From Arcticimaribacter sp002477625 (lineage in GTDB: Bacteria > Bacteroidota > Bacteroidia > Flavobacteriales > Flavobacteriaceae), in assembly GCA_943846665.1 (NCBI GenBank), contig OX044358.1, positions 186,001 through 250,000 of the forward strand: a stretch of DNA of 64,000 bases, in the 5' to 3' direction. The notes under the pieces were generated by a model that did no database searches, was not told where the DNA came from, and saw only the letters and a list, made by a program, of their open reading frames with translations. The translations under genes and the position numbers were made by a program. Numbering within the stretch: the first letter of the stretch is position 1; each line of letters starts with the position of its first letter. This document shows, piece by piece, positions 28,364-36,850 of this stretch.

Positions 28364-29020
28364 ATGAGCAAGAAAGAGGATACAGATAAAATCAATAAAC
28401 GCAAGAGAGGTCGTCCAACTGAGAAATCGGGAATCGATCAGGGAGCGATTCTAAACAAGGCGTTAAAAGAGTTTTCAAAACACGGCTATGGCGGGACGAG
28501 TATTAATAAAATCTCAACTCAATGCGCGGTCAATGATTCCTTATTACACTATCATTTCGGGAATAAAGAAGACTTATGGAAAAAAGCGGTAAGCACTGCT
28601 TTTGATGCCTATTTAAAAGAGTCTGTAACGACCTTTAAACTTCTAAAGCATTTATCGCTAAAAGATACTGCAAAGACCTTGGCACGTCAGTTCATATACT
28701 ACAATTCAAAATTTCCAGAACTCTATTTGGTCATTGTACACGAAATGACACAAGAATCCCCTCGAAGTGACTGGTTAATTGAGCATGTTCTCAAACCCCT
28801 AACTTTAAAGACTAGTCAATTACACAGAATGTTAGTTAAAAAGGGTTTGAGCGAAGATTTTCCAATCCCAAACTTAACTACAATTTTTTTCAGTGCTGCC
28901 AACTCCATTTTCTTGTTCAACTATCAAATGAAAAAGCAATTCGGTATAGATCCCTTTGATGAAAAAGAAGCAGAAAAACACGCCGATATCATTGTCAAGA
29001 TTTTTTATCCCAACATATAG
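28364..29020 (+). CDS. TetR-family transcriptional regulator
   Basis: A 218-residue one-component regulator. After a basic tail (NKRKRGRPTEKSG) the helix-turn-helix covers about residues 25-70: ILNKALKEFSKHGYGGTSIN, then NDSLLHYHFGNKEDLWKKAV, the classic TetR recognition helix. The C-terminal helical domain is a ligand-binding type with no specific match. It is transcribed divergently from the beta-oxidation operon across 122 bases, so it is probably that operon's acyl-CoA-responsive repressor. That role is inferred from position. Confidence 0.9.
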   Translation: MSKKEDTDKINKRKRGRPTEKSGIDQGAILNKALKEFSKHGYGGTSINKISTQCAVNDSLLHYHFGNKEDLWKKAVSTAFDAYLKESVTTFKLLKHLSLKDTAKTLARQFIYYNSKFPELYLVIVHEMTQESPRSDWLIEHVLKPLTLKTSQLHRMLVKKGLSEDFPIPNLTTIFFSAANSIFLFNYQMKKQFGIDPFDEKEAEKHADIIVKIFYPNI

Positions 29021-29031
29021 CCGAGCAGCTA

Positions 29032-30459
29032 TTAGCAACTGGGAAAAGAGACAGCTACATGAATTGCCAAGCCGCCTTCTGATGTCTCTTTAAAGTTAGA
29101 ATTCATTGCCTGCCCAGTTTCCCACATGGTTTTTACGACCTGATCAAAGTTCACAACCGCATCTTCGGGATTGCCGTTCAAGGCTAAATTTGAAGCCATA
29201 ATGGCTTTGATGGCCCCCATGGAGTTACGTTCAATACAAGGCACTTGAACCAGTCCCTGTATCGGATCACAAGTCAACCCCAAATGATGTTCCATGGCAA
29301 TTTCGGCTGCCATTAAAATTTGCTTTATGCTTCCCCCTAAACATGCAGTCAGTCCTGCTGCTGCCATAGCAGAAGACACACCAATCTCAGCTTGGCATCC
29401 GCCTTCAGCAGCTGATATTGTAGCGCCTTTTTTAAACATACAACCAATTTCTCCTGCAACCAGCAAAAACTTTTTTACATCTTCAAAGCCTCTATTTACA
29501 GCAAAATATTGGTGGTATAAGAGCACTGCTGGAATTACGCCTGCGGCTCCGTTGGTGGGTGAAGTAACAATCTTCCCCATGGCTGCATTTTGCTCATTTA
29601 CAGCCAAGGCGAAACAACTGATCCATGTATTCAGCGTGTCGAAGACTAAGGGTGTTTTTCTGAGGGCTTCTTCCCAGGCATCTATTGTTTTATACTGATG
29701 CTCCTCCAGTAATTTTGAACAGAGTTCACGTGCACGTCTTTTTACCTTTAACCCACCTGGGAGAACTCCCGCAGTAATGCAACCTTTATATACAGATAGT
29801 TTCATCGTATCATAAATCTCTTGTAGCTTGAAGTTGATTTGCTCAGCCGTCCCAAGATGTTGTTCGTTTTGGAATACAATCTCGTAAAAGTCTAGTGTAT
29901 TGTTTTGAGTGTGTTGCAAAACATCCGCTCCATTTTCAATAGGAAATGAAAAATCAACCTTTTTCTGTTCAGGCTCTGAATCGCCAAGTAACCGAATAAA
30001 CCCTCCTCCTAAGGAAGCATAAGTTTGTTCCAAAACAATTTTATTTTTCCTAGACGCTCTAAAAGTTAAAACATTGGGATGTGCCTCATGCAAACGATTA
30101 CAAAAATCAATTTGCATTTGTGGTGAAAAAGAGATGCTCCCTGAATCGAAAAATAGGGTTTCTGTTATTCTGATTTGATCCAGAATACGGTCCATTTCAC
30201 AAGTGTTGGTAGTTTCTGGTATGAGTCCTGAAAGACCCAGTTGAACCGCAACATCAGTCTTGTGGCCTTTCCCTGTTTTGGAAAGGGAGCCATAAAGTGT
30301 AATTGAAATACTATCGAATGCAAGTGTTGTGAGCGTATTCCTAAAAGCCAAGGCCGCTTTCCAAGGGCCAAGCGTATGACTGCTCGAAGGTCCTACTCCG
30401 ATTTTAAAAATATCAAAAACACTGAGCTGTTCCATAGGGATGAAGCTTTCTAAAACCAT
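29032..30459 (-). CDS. sdaA: L-serine ammonia-lyase (iron-sulfur type)
   Basis: Deaminates L-serine to pyruvate and ammonia using a [4Fe-4S] cluster. It is a single 475-residue chain with the beta domain first (signature FKIGVGPSSSHTLGPWKAAL) and the alpha domain second. Likely cluster cysteines lie in AAEGGCQAEIGVSSA, the Cys-Asp-Pro text LTCDPIQGLVQVPCIERN and the C-terminal tail ending SFPSC. A second in-frame ATG 24 bases downstream (30435) is an equally good start. No partner operon; it converges on the TetR gene, whose stop is 12 bases away. Confidence 0.94.
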   Translation of the reverse strand: MVLESFIPMEQLSVFDIFKIGVGPSSSHTLGPWKAALAFRNTLTTLAFDSISITLYGSLSKTGKGHKTDVAVQLGLSGLIPETTNTCEMDRILDQIRITETLFFDSGSISFSPQMQIDFCNRLHEAHPNVLTFRASRKNKIVLEQTYASLGGGFIRLLGDSEPEQKKVDFSFPIENGADVLQHTQNNTLDFYEIVFQNEQHLGTAEQINFKLQEIYDTMKLSVYKGCITAGVLPGGLKVKRRARELCSKLLEEHQYKTIDAWEEALRKTPLVFDTLNTWISCFALAVNEQNAAMGKIVTSPTNGAAGVIPAVLLYHQYFAVNRGFEDVKKFLLVAGEIGCMFKKGATISAAEGGCQAEIGVSSAMAAAGLTACLGGSIKQILMAAEIAMEHHLGLTCDPIQGLVQVPCIERNSMGAIKAIMASNLALNGNPEDAVVNFDQVVKTMWETGQAMNSNFKETSEGGLAIHVAVSFPSC

Positions 30460-30526
30460 GCATACAATAGCGTAAAACTAAATAAATTTGAGATTAGTTG
30501 CTCCAAGTTGCTGTTAAATTTTATAA

Positions 30527-30738
30527 TTCATCGAAGCCAACCGCAGTTATGTAATCAACTATAAGCTAGGAGGAAACCAAGTAGCCAAGCGCTTGAAGTT
30601 GTGCGGTGCCGATCCTAAGCTTTCTGAAAAGGATGGACAATTTTTAAAGAGCTGTTGAGTAACTCTTATAGCTTAAGTACTTTAAAAAATAAGGTGCAGT
30701 TTGCTCAACTCATTTTAAATGCGTTAATTGAAGGATGA
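30527..30738 (+). pseudogene. 3' remnant of an unrecognised gene, frameshifted
   Basis: After a TAA at 30524-30526 a coding-like stretch reads FIEANRSYVINYKLGGNQVA and continues to about 30638, where a one-base loss near ATGGACAATT puts the rest in another frame (IFKELLSNSYSLSTLKN to NALIEG). That second frame ends in TGA overlapping the ATGATG start of the alpha/beta hydrolase, as in a translationally coupled operon. No start codon and no N-terminal part remain. I cannot name the family. It is most likely the tail of a decayed upstream partner of the hydrolase gene. Confidence 0.45.
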
Positions 30739-31715
30739 TGTCGACTAAATTTATAAATACATTTTTAAAAATCTATGTGCTTTGTTTTGGTGCTTTACTC
30801 GCACTCCTATTGATAGCAAGAACACCTAATGTTAGTGTTGAAACCCTAAAGGAACGGTATACGGACTCCAATTCGCAATTCATTTCTGTTGATGGGCTTG
30901 AAGTTCATTACAAAGATGAAGGAGCTGGCTTTCCAATTGTTCTTCTGCACGGCACCAGTGCCTCCTTACACACTTGGGATGCTTGGACCGAAGAGCTTAT
31001 AAAAGAGTATCGTGTCATACGTATGGATCTTCCAGCCTTTGGTATTACAGGTCCAAATGCAACAAATCAATATGATATAGCAACCTACAATCGTTTTTTA
31101 GAGCAGTTGCTGAACCAACTTGGAGTTACTGATTTTGTTCTTGCTGGAAATTCTCTAGGGGGTTCTATTGGCTGGCATTACGCCTCAGATCACCAAGAAC
31201 AAGTAAAACAACTAATTTTACTAAATCCAGCTGGATTCCCATCAGAAAAGGAACGTCCCTTAATTTTTAGATTGGCTTCAATTCCAGTGCTCAATCAACT
31301 TTTAAAACTCATCACCCCCAGATCCTTTGTAAAAGACAATTTAGAAGAAGTCTATTTCGATGACAGTAAAATAAGCGAGGCATTGATTGATCGTTATCAT
31401 CAAATGATTTTAAGGGAAGGTAGTCGTGCTGCTTTTATTGAACGTGCAAATTTAGAAGGGCAAGATGATACGGATCGCTTGTCACAAGTGCTAGCCCCAA
31501 CTTTACTTATTTGGGGCGAAAACGACCTTTGGATACCCGTCGAAAATGGAGCGAAATTCATGAACGAACTCCCAAACAGCAGTTTGATTGTTATGAAGGA
31601 AACGGGCCATGTTCCCATGGAAGAACGTCCTATGGAAAGCGTGGCTCATGCACTCCAATTCATCAAACAAAATACGGTAAAAGATTCCCTCCTCGGAGCA
31701 GAAAACATAAACTGA
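30735..31715 (+). CDS. Alpha/beta hydrolase, membrane-anchored
   Basis: A 326-residue alpha/beta-fold hydrolase with an N-terminal hydrophobic anchor (about residues 8-27). Catalytic features: oxyanion text VLLHGTSASLHTWDAW, nucleophile elbow AGNSLGGSIGWHYA with the central Ser, acid in IWGENDLWIPVENG, and His in GHVPMEERP. Relatives include esterases, epoxide hydrolases and haloperoxidase-like enzymes; the substrate is not evident. It starts on the overlapping stop of a decayed gene and its TGA is one base from the ATG of the DoxX-like gene. It is the only intact gene in a damaged 3.3-kb stretch. Confidence 0.88.
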   Translation: MMSTKFINTFLKIYVLCFGALLALLLIARTPNVSVETLKERYTDSNSQFISVDGLEVHYKDEGAGFPIVLLHGTSASLHTWDAWTEELIKEYRVIRMDLPAFGITGPNATNQYDIATYNRFLEQLLNQLGVTDFVLAGNSLGGSIGWHYASDHQEQVKQLILLNPAGFPSEKERPLIFRLASIPVLNQLLKLITPRSFVKDNLEEVYFDDSKISEALIDRYHQMILREGSRAAFIERANLEGQDDTDRLSQVLAPTLLIWGENDLWIPVENGAKFMNELPNSSLIVMKETGHVPMEERPMESVAHALQFIKQNTVKDSLLGAENIN

Positions 31716-31716
31716 C

Positions 31717-32061
31717 ATGATACAACTATATTGCATGGGAGGCATTTATTTCATCCTCGGAATTGTTCATTTTACCCATACTGGTTTTTACAGGCCCATG
31801 ATGCCTAAATTCTTACCTGCACACGATGCATTAATTTATTGGAGTGGTATTGCCGAGATTGTCCTGGGCTTAGGAGTGCTTTTTCCAGTGACAAGAAGCA
31901 TTGCACTATGAGGTATTATAGCTATGCTAACTGTATTTTTACTAGTACACGTCAATATGCTGCTGCCGGGAAACAGGTTGGGTATGTCCCTTTGGGCGCT
32001 TGGACTTCGAATTCCAATTCAATTTGCCCTCATGTATTGGGCCTATGTGAACCTTCCTTAA
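31717..32061 (+). pseudogene. DoxX-like membrane protein, interrupted by one TGA
   Basis: The frame encodes a small four-helix membrane protein of the DoxX-like family. Helix one is about residues 5-22, helix two includes YWSGIAEIVLGLGVLFPVT, and the last two lie after the stop. TGA at 31909-31911 follows RSIAL and precedes GIIAMLTVFLLVHVNML; the family normally has Trp there (alanine-Trp-Gly type text). After it the frame stays open for 49 codons to the TAA at 32059-32061, including ALGLRIPIQFALMYWAYVNL. A single TGG to TGA change explains everything. Coupled to the upstream hydrolase gene; its end overlaps by 4 bases the original end of the convergent SGNH gene. Confidence 0.78.
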
Positions 32062-32780
32062 AGGCTATTTGCTTTCTTTATTCTTTTAAGTTCGTTCTTA
32101 ATCAACCGATTCCTAACAGTGTATCCTTATGAATTCAAATGCAAACGATCGGGTATAAACAACGAATCATTGGGTTTATTGTCTTCAGCTAAGAAAGCGG
32201 AAGCCGTAGACACAAAATAAAGTCCCTCTTTACGGGCGCACAATTCCTCAACCAGGCGATTTACTTTTTCAATAGCGTTCCAGTGCTTCCATCGGCTAGG
32301 TGTAGGCGTTATCTCAACAAAGACTAGGGGTATTGATGGATGTTTTCCTCGAACTTGTTTTATAAAGTACTTGATTAAACGTAAAACCTTCTTTGGGCTT
32401 TCATCTTCTGGAACCCCTTTGATGTCGTTGGCAACAAAGATGACGATAATTTCGGGTTGGTGGTTGGCTAAAATCCGATCGGTATAAAAAATAATATCCC
32501 GAAAATGAGCACCTCCGTAACCTCTTTTAATAACTGAAAAAGGCTTCATATCTTCCTCAAGGGTATTCCATAAACGAATACTAGAACTTCCTATAAACAA
32601 AATAGCATTATCAGGGTATTCTTGAGTTTGATCCAAGGCTTTGAACTGACGGACTTCTGGAGCTACCCAACTGTAGCTTTCAAGCGGATATTGCTTTAAG
32701 GAAATACACGAAACTAAGCTGAACCCAATACACACACAATAAATGCATATCGTATGATATATAATTTTCAATCGAATCAT
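32058..32780 (-). pseudogene. SGNH/GDSL-hydrolase lipoprotein with premature TAA near its C-terminus
   Basis: The start is the ATG at 32778-32780, which opens a lipoprotein signal ending SLVSC; a longer frame to 32864 is not family-like. SGNH blocks: FIGSSSIRLWNTL (nucleophile Ser), RGYGGAHFRDI (Gly), VANDIKG (Asn) and DRLHLNS (Asp/His). A TAA at 32127-32129 follows HLNS directly, but the same frame then reads GYTVRNRLIKNELKRIKKAN and ends at 32058, matching the usual C-terminal helix (HLN-x-x-GY). A GAA to TAA change explains it. All catalytic residues precede the stop, so the 217-residue truncated product might fold and keep activity, or be unstable. Confidence 0.7.
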
Positions 32781-32874
32781 CTTTAAATACCTAAGGTAAC
32801 TAATTGATTTGTAACATAAAAGTTTTGATGTTGGCATCGTATTTGTTACTTTCACATTACTCAAATTTTACATC

Positions 32875-33763
32875 ATGAAACACAAAGTTCTCATAGGACT
32901 CTTGGCTTTTGGCTGCTGTATAGTCGCTCAAGCACAAGTAAAAGACAGTCTAACAACAAAAAGTAATCTCTTTACATTTTCACCTTCCAAGCTCTTAACC
33001 AAAGGGCAATGGGTTATAAAATGGTTCAACAACCTGTATACCGAGGTTAAAGAGGTTGATAAAAATGGTACTATATCGGATCGTCCTCGGCGAAATTTTT
33101 TCACATCTTCCCTTGATGTTTTTACTGGAATCAATGACTCCAAGACAATAAATGTAGGGCTTAGTATTGAATACCGTTCCAATACAATTAATGGAATGGA
33201 TGCTTTATCCGTTTTTGAATTTAAAAACAATCCTGCTCAATTCAGCAGATCGGGAATAACAAGTTTTGTTCCTCAATAAAATTTTCACCCATAAAACAGG
33301 TGAGTAATTTTACAATACAATCAGCATTTCACATCCCAACAATTGATCAAGAAGAAATATCGTCTGTCTTTTTAGACCAAAAGGTTTTATTTGGCAAAAC
33401 AAATTTTTCTATGACTATGTATCAAATAACGAATTATTTCAAATTTTTACTGAAGTAAATACGCTATACAGTTTTGGAAAGAAAGAATCCAGTTATGCAA
33501 ACGATTCCCTGGGGGTTGCTCCGGGTGTTTTTGTTAGTTATTTCCCTAATCAAAACTTTACAATTCTTGGGCTCGTTCAGCACTATAACCTGATCGCAAT
33601 AAACAATGGCTTCTCACAAAACTATACTGCTGTTGGTGCTGGAGCAAAATACCAGCTAACCCGTGCTATTAACCTGGAAGTTATTTACACCAATTTTGTT
33701 CGTGGAAATGACACCGGTTTAGGACAGACTTTTAATTTTGGCTTACGAGCTTTATTAGACTAG
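32875..33763 (+). pseudogene. Outer-membrane barrel protein with two one-base deletions
   Basis: The start MKHKVLIGLLAFGCCIVAQA is a clear signal peptide. The first 135 codons run to a TAA at 33277-33279, but coding text goes on in another frame (KFSPIKQVSNFTIQSAFHIP) and then a third (NKFFYDY to FVRGNDTGLGQTFNFGLRAL), ending TAG at 33761-33763. Adding one base near 33275-33281 (A-run) and one near 33381-33388 (GG) restores a single frame of about 296 codons with amphipathic beta strands, a probable outer-membrane protein of unknown function. Both lesions are in short homopolymers, so sequencing error is a real alternative to pseudogenisation. Confidence 0.75.
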
Positions 33764-33768
33764 ACCCT

Positions 33769-35043
33769 ATGATTTTAATTCAAAAAACTAAGGGTGTATT
33801 CCTCTTCATTTTCTTTTTGGGTTGGATGCTTGCAGCACAACAAAACAAAGTGCCAATTATTGGTGAAATTAAAGTAGTGGGGCTAAAAAAGTCAGAGCGG
33901 AGTTTCATTGATATCCTCATTCATAGTAAAGCAGGGAAAGCAATTGACAGTAGCCTAGTTCAGGCCGATATCTTACGCTTAATCCGAGAACCTGCGGTGA
34001 GCCACGCTACTTATGAAATCATACAAATTGATGAAAAAGAAGCTGAATTGGTTTTCCACATTGAAGAAAATTTCACCCTTATTCCGGCAGTGGACTTATG
34101 GACTACAGTTGAAGATCAATTTGCTTATCATTTAGGAATTAATGATTACAACTTTTTAGGACGCGGTTATACCGCAGGTTTTTTTTACAGAAAAAATATT
34201 TATTCAGGCTACGGCTTTCTGTTTGGAAATCCCAATTTTATAACGTCTCAATTAGGGTATAAAATAATCGGTCAGCACAATAAAACGCTGGAGCCTATTC
34301 GAGATGAATTCAATGAGTCCTTTTATGATTATACCAACAACTCCCTAGAAATGCTGCTAGACTATGAATTGAATTTAAAAAATAAAGTGAGTGTCGGGTT
34401 TGGACTAATTACTGAAAAATACTTAAAAAAAAAGGGAGAAGATCTTCCTGAAGTGCCTAATGAATTTGAAACAAATAAATATTTAGGCAAGGCCTTTTAT
34501 GATTATAACGCCTTAAATTATCACTATTATTTCACAGAAGGTTTTAGAAGTTTTACGAATTTTACTTTTGTGACGGGAAAAAACATCAATGGTGACCGAC
34601 AGTTTGTCTCTTTTGAAAATGATTTATTTTTCTATAAAAGAATAAAAAGTAAAGGCAATTGGGCTACCCGACTTAAAATTGGTTTGGCAACTAACACTCC
34701 CTCTCCTTTTGCGATAGACAACAACCAGAACATTCGTGGAATTGGAAATTTGGTAAAGCGCGGTAGCGGTGTTTGGGCGGTGAATACAGAGTATCGTCAT
34801 ACCCTAATTGAAAAGAAATGGTTTGTATTACAAGCCAACAGCTTTTGGGATATTGGAAGTTTGCGACAAGCCGGTGAAAATCTCAATACCTTTTTCAAAA
34901 ACAAATCCATAGAAACGCGCGCAGGTGTAGGGGTGCGAATAATTCACAAATTCATCTTCAGAGCCATCATTCGAATCGATTATTGGTTCTCTTTCGACAA
35001 CAGTCCCGGCGGGTTGGTTTTTGGTATCGGTCAGTATTTTTAA
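33769..35043 (+). CDS. Omp85/BamA-superfamily outer-membrane protein, single POTRA
   Basis: A 424-residue secreted protein. Signal peptide about residues 1-23 (ends LAAQ), then one POTRA-like domain (about 27-95: IIGEIKVVGLKKSERSFIDI and ELVFHIEENFTLIP), then a beta-barrel rich in aromatic-ended strands that ends RIDYWFSFDNSP...GIGQYF with the C-terminal Phe expected for Bam-dependent barrels. It is much shorter than BamA (five POTRA) and resembles the small surface-antigen type common in Bacteroidota. It begins 5 bases after the damaged barrel gene, so the two were probably one operon. Client unknown. Confidence 0.82.
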   Translation: MILIQKTKGVFLFIFFLGWMLAAQQNKVPIIGEIKVVGLKKSERSFIDILIHSKAGKAIDSSLVQADILRLIREPAVSHATYEIIQIDEKEAELVFHIEENFTLIPAVDLWTTVEDQFAYHLGINDYNFLGRGYTAGFFYRKNIYSGYGFLFGNPNFITSQLGYKIIGQHNKTLEPIRDEFNESFYDYTNNSLEMLLDYELNLKNKVSVGFGLITEKYLKKKGEDLPEVPNEFETNKYLGKAFYDYNALNYHYYFTEGFRSFTNFTFVTGKNINGDRQFVSFENDLFFYKRIKSKGNWATRLKIGLATNTPSPFAIDNNQNIRGIGNLVKRGSGVWAVNTEYRHTLIEKKWFVLQANSFWDIGSLRQAGENLNTFFKNKSIETRAGVGVRIIHKFIFRAIIRIDYWFSFDNSPGGLVFGIGQYF

Positions 35044-35045
35044 GC

Positions 35046-36650
35046 CTAGAGCAAATACTCTGTATTTACAAAGTTAGATTCTTTAGAATTCATAAGCGTA
35101 TCTAAGATCTCGTTGTTGTAAGGCGTGTCTTTGGCAGCCACAAACGTTCGAATAGAAAATGAACGAAGTGCATCGTATACACTTAACGTACCCACAGCAG
35201 AATTTTTACGTCCCGTAAACGGATATACATCTGGTCCACGTTGACAAGCGCTGTTTAAATTAACACGACATACCAAGTTGGCTAATACATCAATCAGCGG
35301 AGCTAATTTACGAACATCTCTTCCAAACAAACTAACCTGTTGTCCGTAGTCCGAAGTAGCCATGGCATCTAGAGGTTCATTAATATCAGAATAAGAAATC
35401 ACCGGTACTACGGGTCCAAACTGTTCTTCATGGTAAACACTCATCGTATCATTAACCGGATATAAAACAGCCGGAAAAGAGTAATTATCCGTCAACTCCC
35501 CTCCTCTTTTATTCATTATTTTTGCGCCTTTTGCAACCGCATCTTTGATCAATTCTTGTATATAAGCCGGTTTTCCGGGTTCTGGCAAAGGCGTTAAGAA
35601 AACATCATCTTCCCAAGGCAAACCAAACTTTAAAGCATCTACTGCTTCCGAAAAACGCTTGTTAAACTCATCAACGATGGATTCATGTACATACAATACT
35701 TTTAGTGCTGTACAACGTTGCCCGTTGTAGGATAGTGTACCAGAAATACACTCCTTTATGGTAGAATCTAAATCTGCATCTGGTAAAATAATACCCGGAT
35801 TTTTTGCTTCCAATCCCAAAACTAAACGCAAGCGGTTTTTATAGGGGTGCAAATCTTGAAGAGCAACGGCTGAGGAACTGTGTCCTATAAGAGCCAATAC
35901 ATCTACTTTTCCCGTTTCCATAATGGGGGAAGCAATTTTGCGTCCACGTCCAAAAAGAATATTAACTACACCAGCTGGAAAACTCTCTTGGAATGCTTTC
36001 AACAAAGGTGTTATTAGTAATACTCCGTGTTTTGCAGGTTTAAAAATTGTAGTATTCCCCATAATAATGGCAGGAATAAGCAAACAAAAAGTTTCATTTA
36101 ATGGGTAATTATACGGTCCTAAACACAAAATTACGCCCAAAGGACCTCTTCTTATATGTGCATGGATACCCGATTGTTTATCAAATTTAGCGCTTTTACG
36201 ATCCAATTTTTTATAGGCCTCGACGGTATCAAAAATATAATCTACGGTACGATCAAATTCTTTATAAGAATCTGCTTTATTTTTCCCTATTTCCCACATG
36301 AGCAACTCGACTACTTGCTCCCGAGAATCTTTCATTTTTTCTGCAAAGGTTGTCAAGCATCGCAAACGATCTTTAACCTTCATTGTTGGCCAAACCCCTT
36401 GACCTCTGTTGTACGCTTTTTCGGCAGCACCTAATGCTGCCAAAGCTGCATCCGTTTCCATATCAGGAATTGAGCCTAAAAGTGTTGGTCCCACATGACC
36501 GTCTTTACCTTCCGATTGTATGGTCGAATACACTTCAGACGTAGCACCATTCCAGGTATGCAATACGCCGTCTACTAAATACTCGTTGCAGTGGATGTGG
36601 TTCTTAAATTGTGGGGATACCATAGTAGCATTTTTAGAAAGCTGCGTCAT
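35046..36650 (-). CDS. gapN: NADP-dependent glyceraldehyde-3-phosphate dehydrogenase (GapN)
   Basis: Non-phosphorylating aldehyde dehydrogenase that oxidises glyceraldehyde-3-phosphate to 3-phosphoglycerate while making NADPH and bypassing one ATP-forming step. It is 534 residues, with the ALDH fold: CLGPYNYPLNETFCLLIPAI, FKPAKHG, the Glu motif LVLGLEAKNPGIILPDADLD, the catalytic Cys in GTLSYNGQRCTALKVLYVH, and EEQFGPVVPVISY. The NQR before Cys and LNSACQRGPDVYPFTGRK near the end fit GapN of plants and Bacteroidota. It is monocistronic and 3 bases from the convergent Omp85-like gene. Confidence 0.88.
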   Translation of the reverse strand: MTQLSKNATMVSPQFKNHIHCNEYLVDGVLHTWNGATSEVYSTIQSEGKDGHVGPTLLGSIPDMETDAALAALGAAEKAYNRGQGVWPTMKVKDRLRCLTTFAEKMKDSREQVVELLMWEIGKNKADSYKEFDRTVDYIFDTVEAYKKLDRKSAKFDKQSGIHAHIRRGPLGVILCLGPYNYPLNETFCLLIPAIIMGNTTIFKPAKHGVLLITPLLKAFQESFPAGVVNILFGRGRKIASPIMETGKVDVLALIGHSSSAVALQDLHPYKNRLRLVLGLEAKNPGIILPDADLDSTIKECISGTLSYNGQRCTALKVLYVHESIVDEFNKRFSEAVDALKFGLPWEDDVFLTPLPEPGKPAYIQELIKDAVAKGAKIMNKRGGELTDNYSFPAVLYPVNDTMSVYHEEQFGPVVPVISYSDINEPLDAMATSDYGQQVSLFGRDVRKLAPLIDVLANLVCRVNLNSACQRGPDVYPFTGRKNSAVGTLSVYDALRSFSIRTFVAAKDTPYNNEILDTLMNSKESNFVNTEYLL

Positions 36651-36850
36651 AATGAAGTTTTGTTTAACTTTTTGATGATAATATTAAACCAAGTTAATGA
36701 TTATATTGTGAACAGTAAATAAAATCAGACGAAATGCGTTTATTTCATGAATTAATTACGTTCAAAAATATTAAAAATTAGTTAGAAGAAAAAGTTGTTA
36801 GTCCATTTAAACTCAAGTATCTTTAAAATTATAATGCAATCAAATTTTTT

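Noticed and set aside
18950..31911. TGA read as Trp throughout (changed genetic code)
   Set aside because: Dozens of long intact genes here use TGG for Trp and contain no internal TGA, and several genes (the alpha/beta hydrolase, for example) end in TGA. Only two damaged genes have it.
36651..36850. 200-base gap between gapN and the DASS transporter as a small RNA
   Set aside because: AT-rich divergent promoter region without stable inverted repeats or a clear promoter match.
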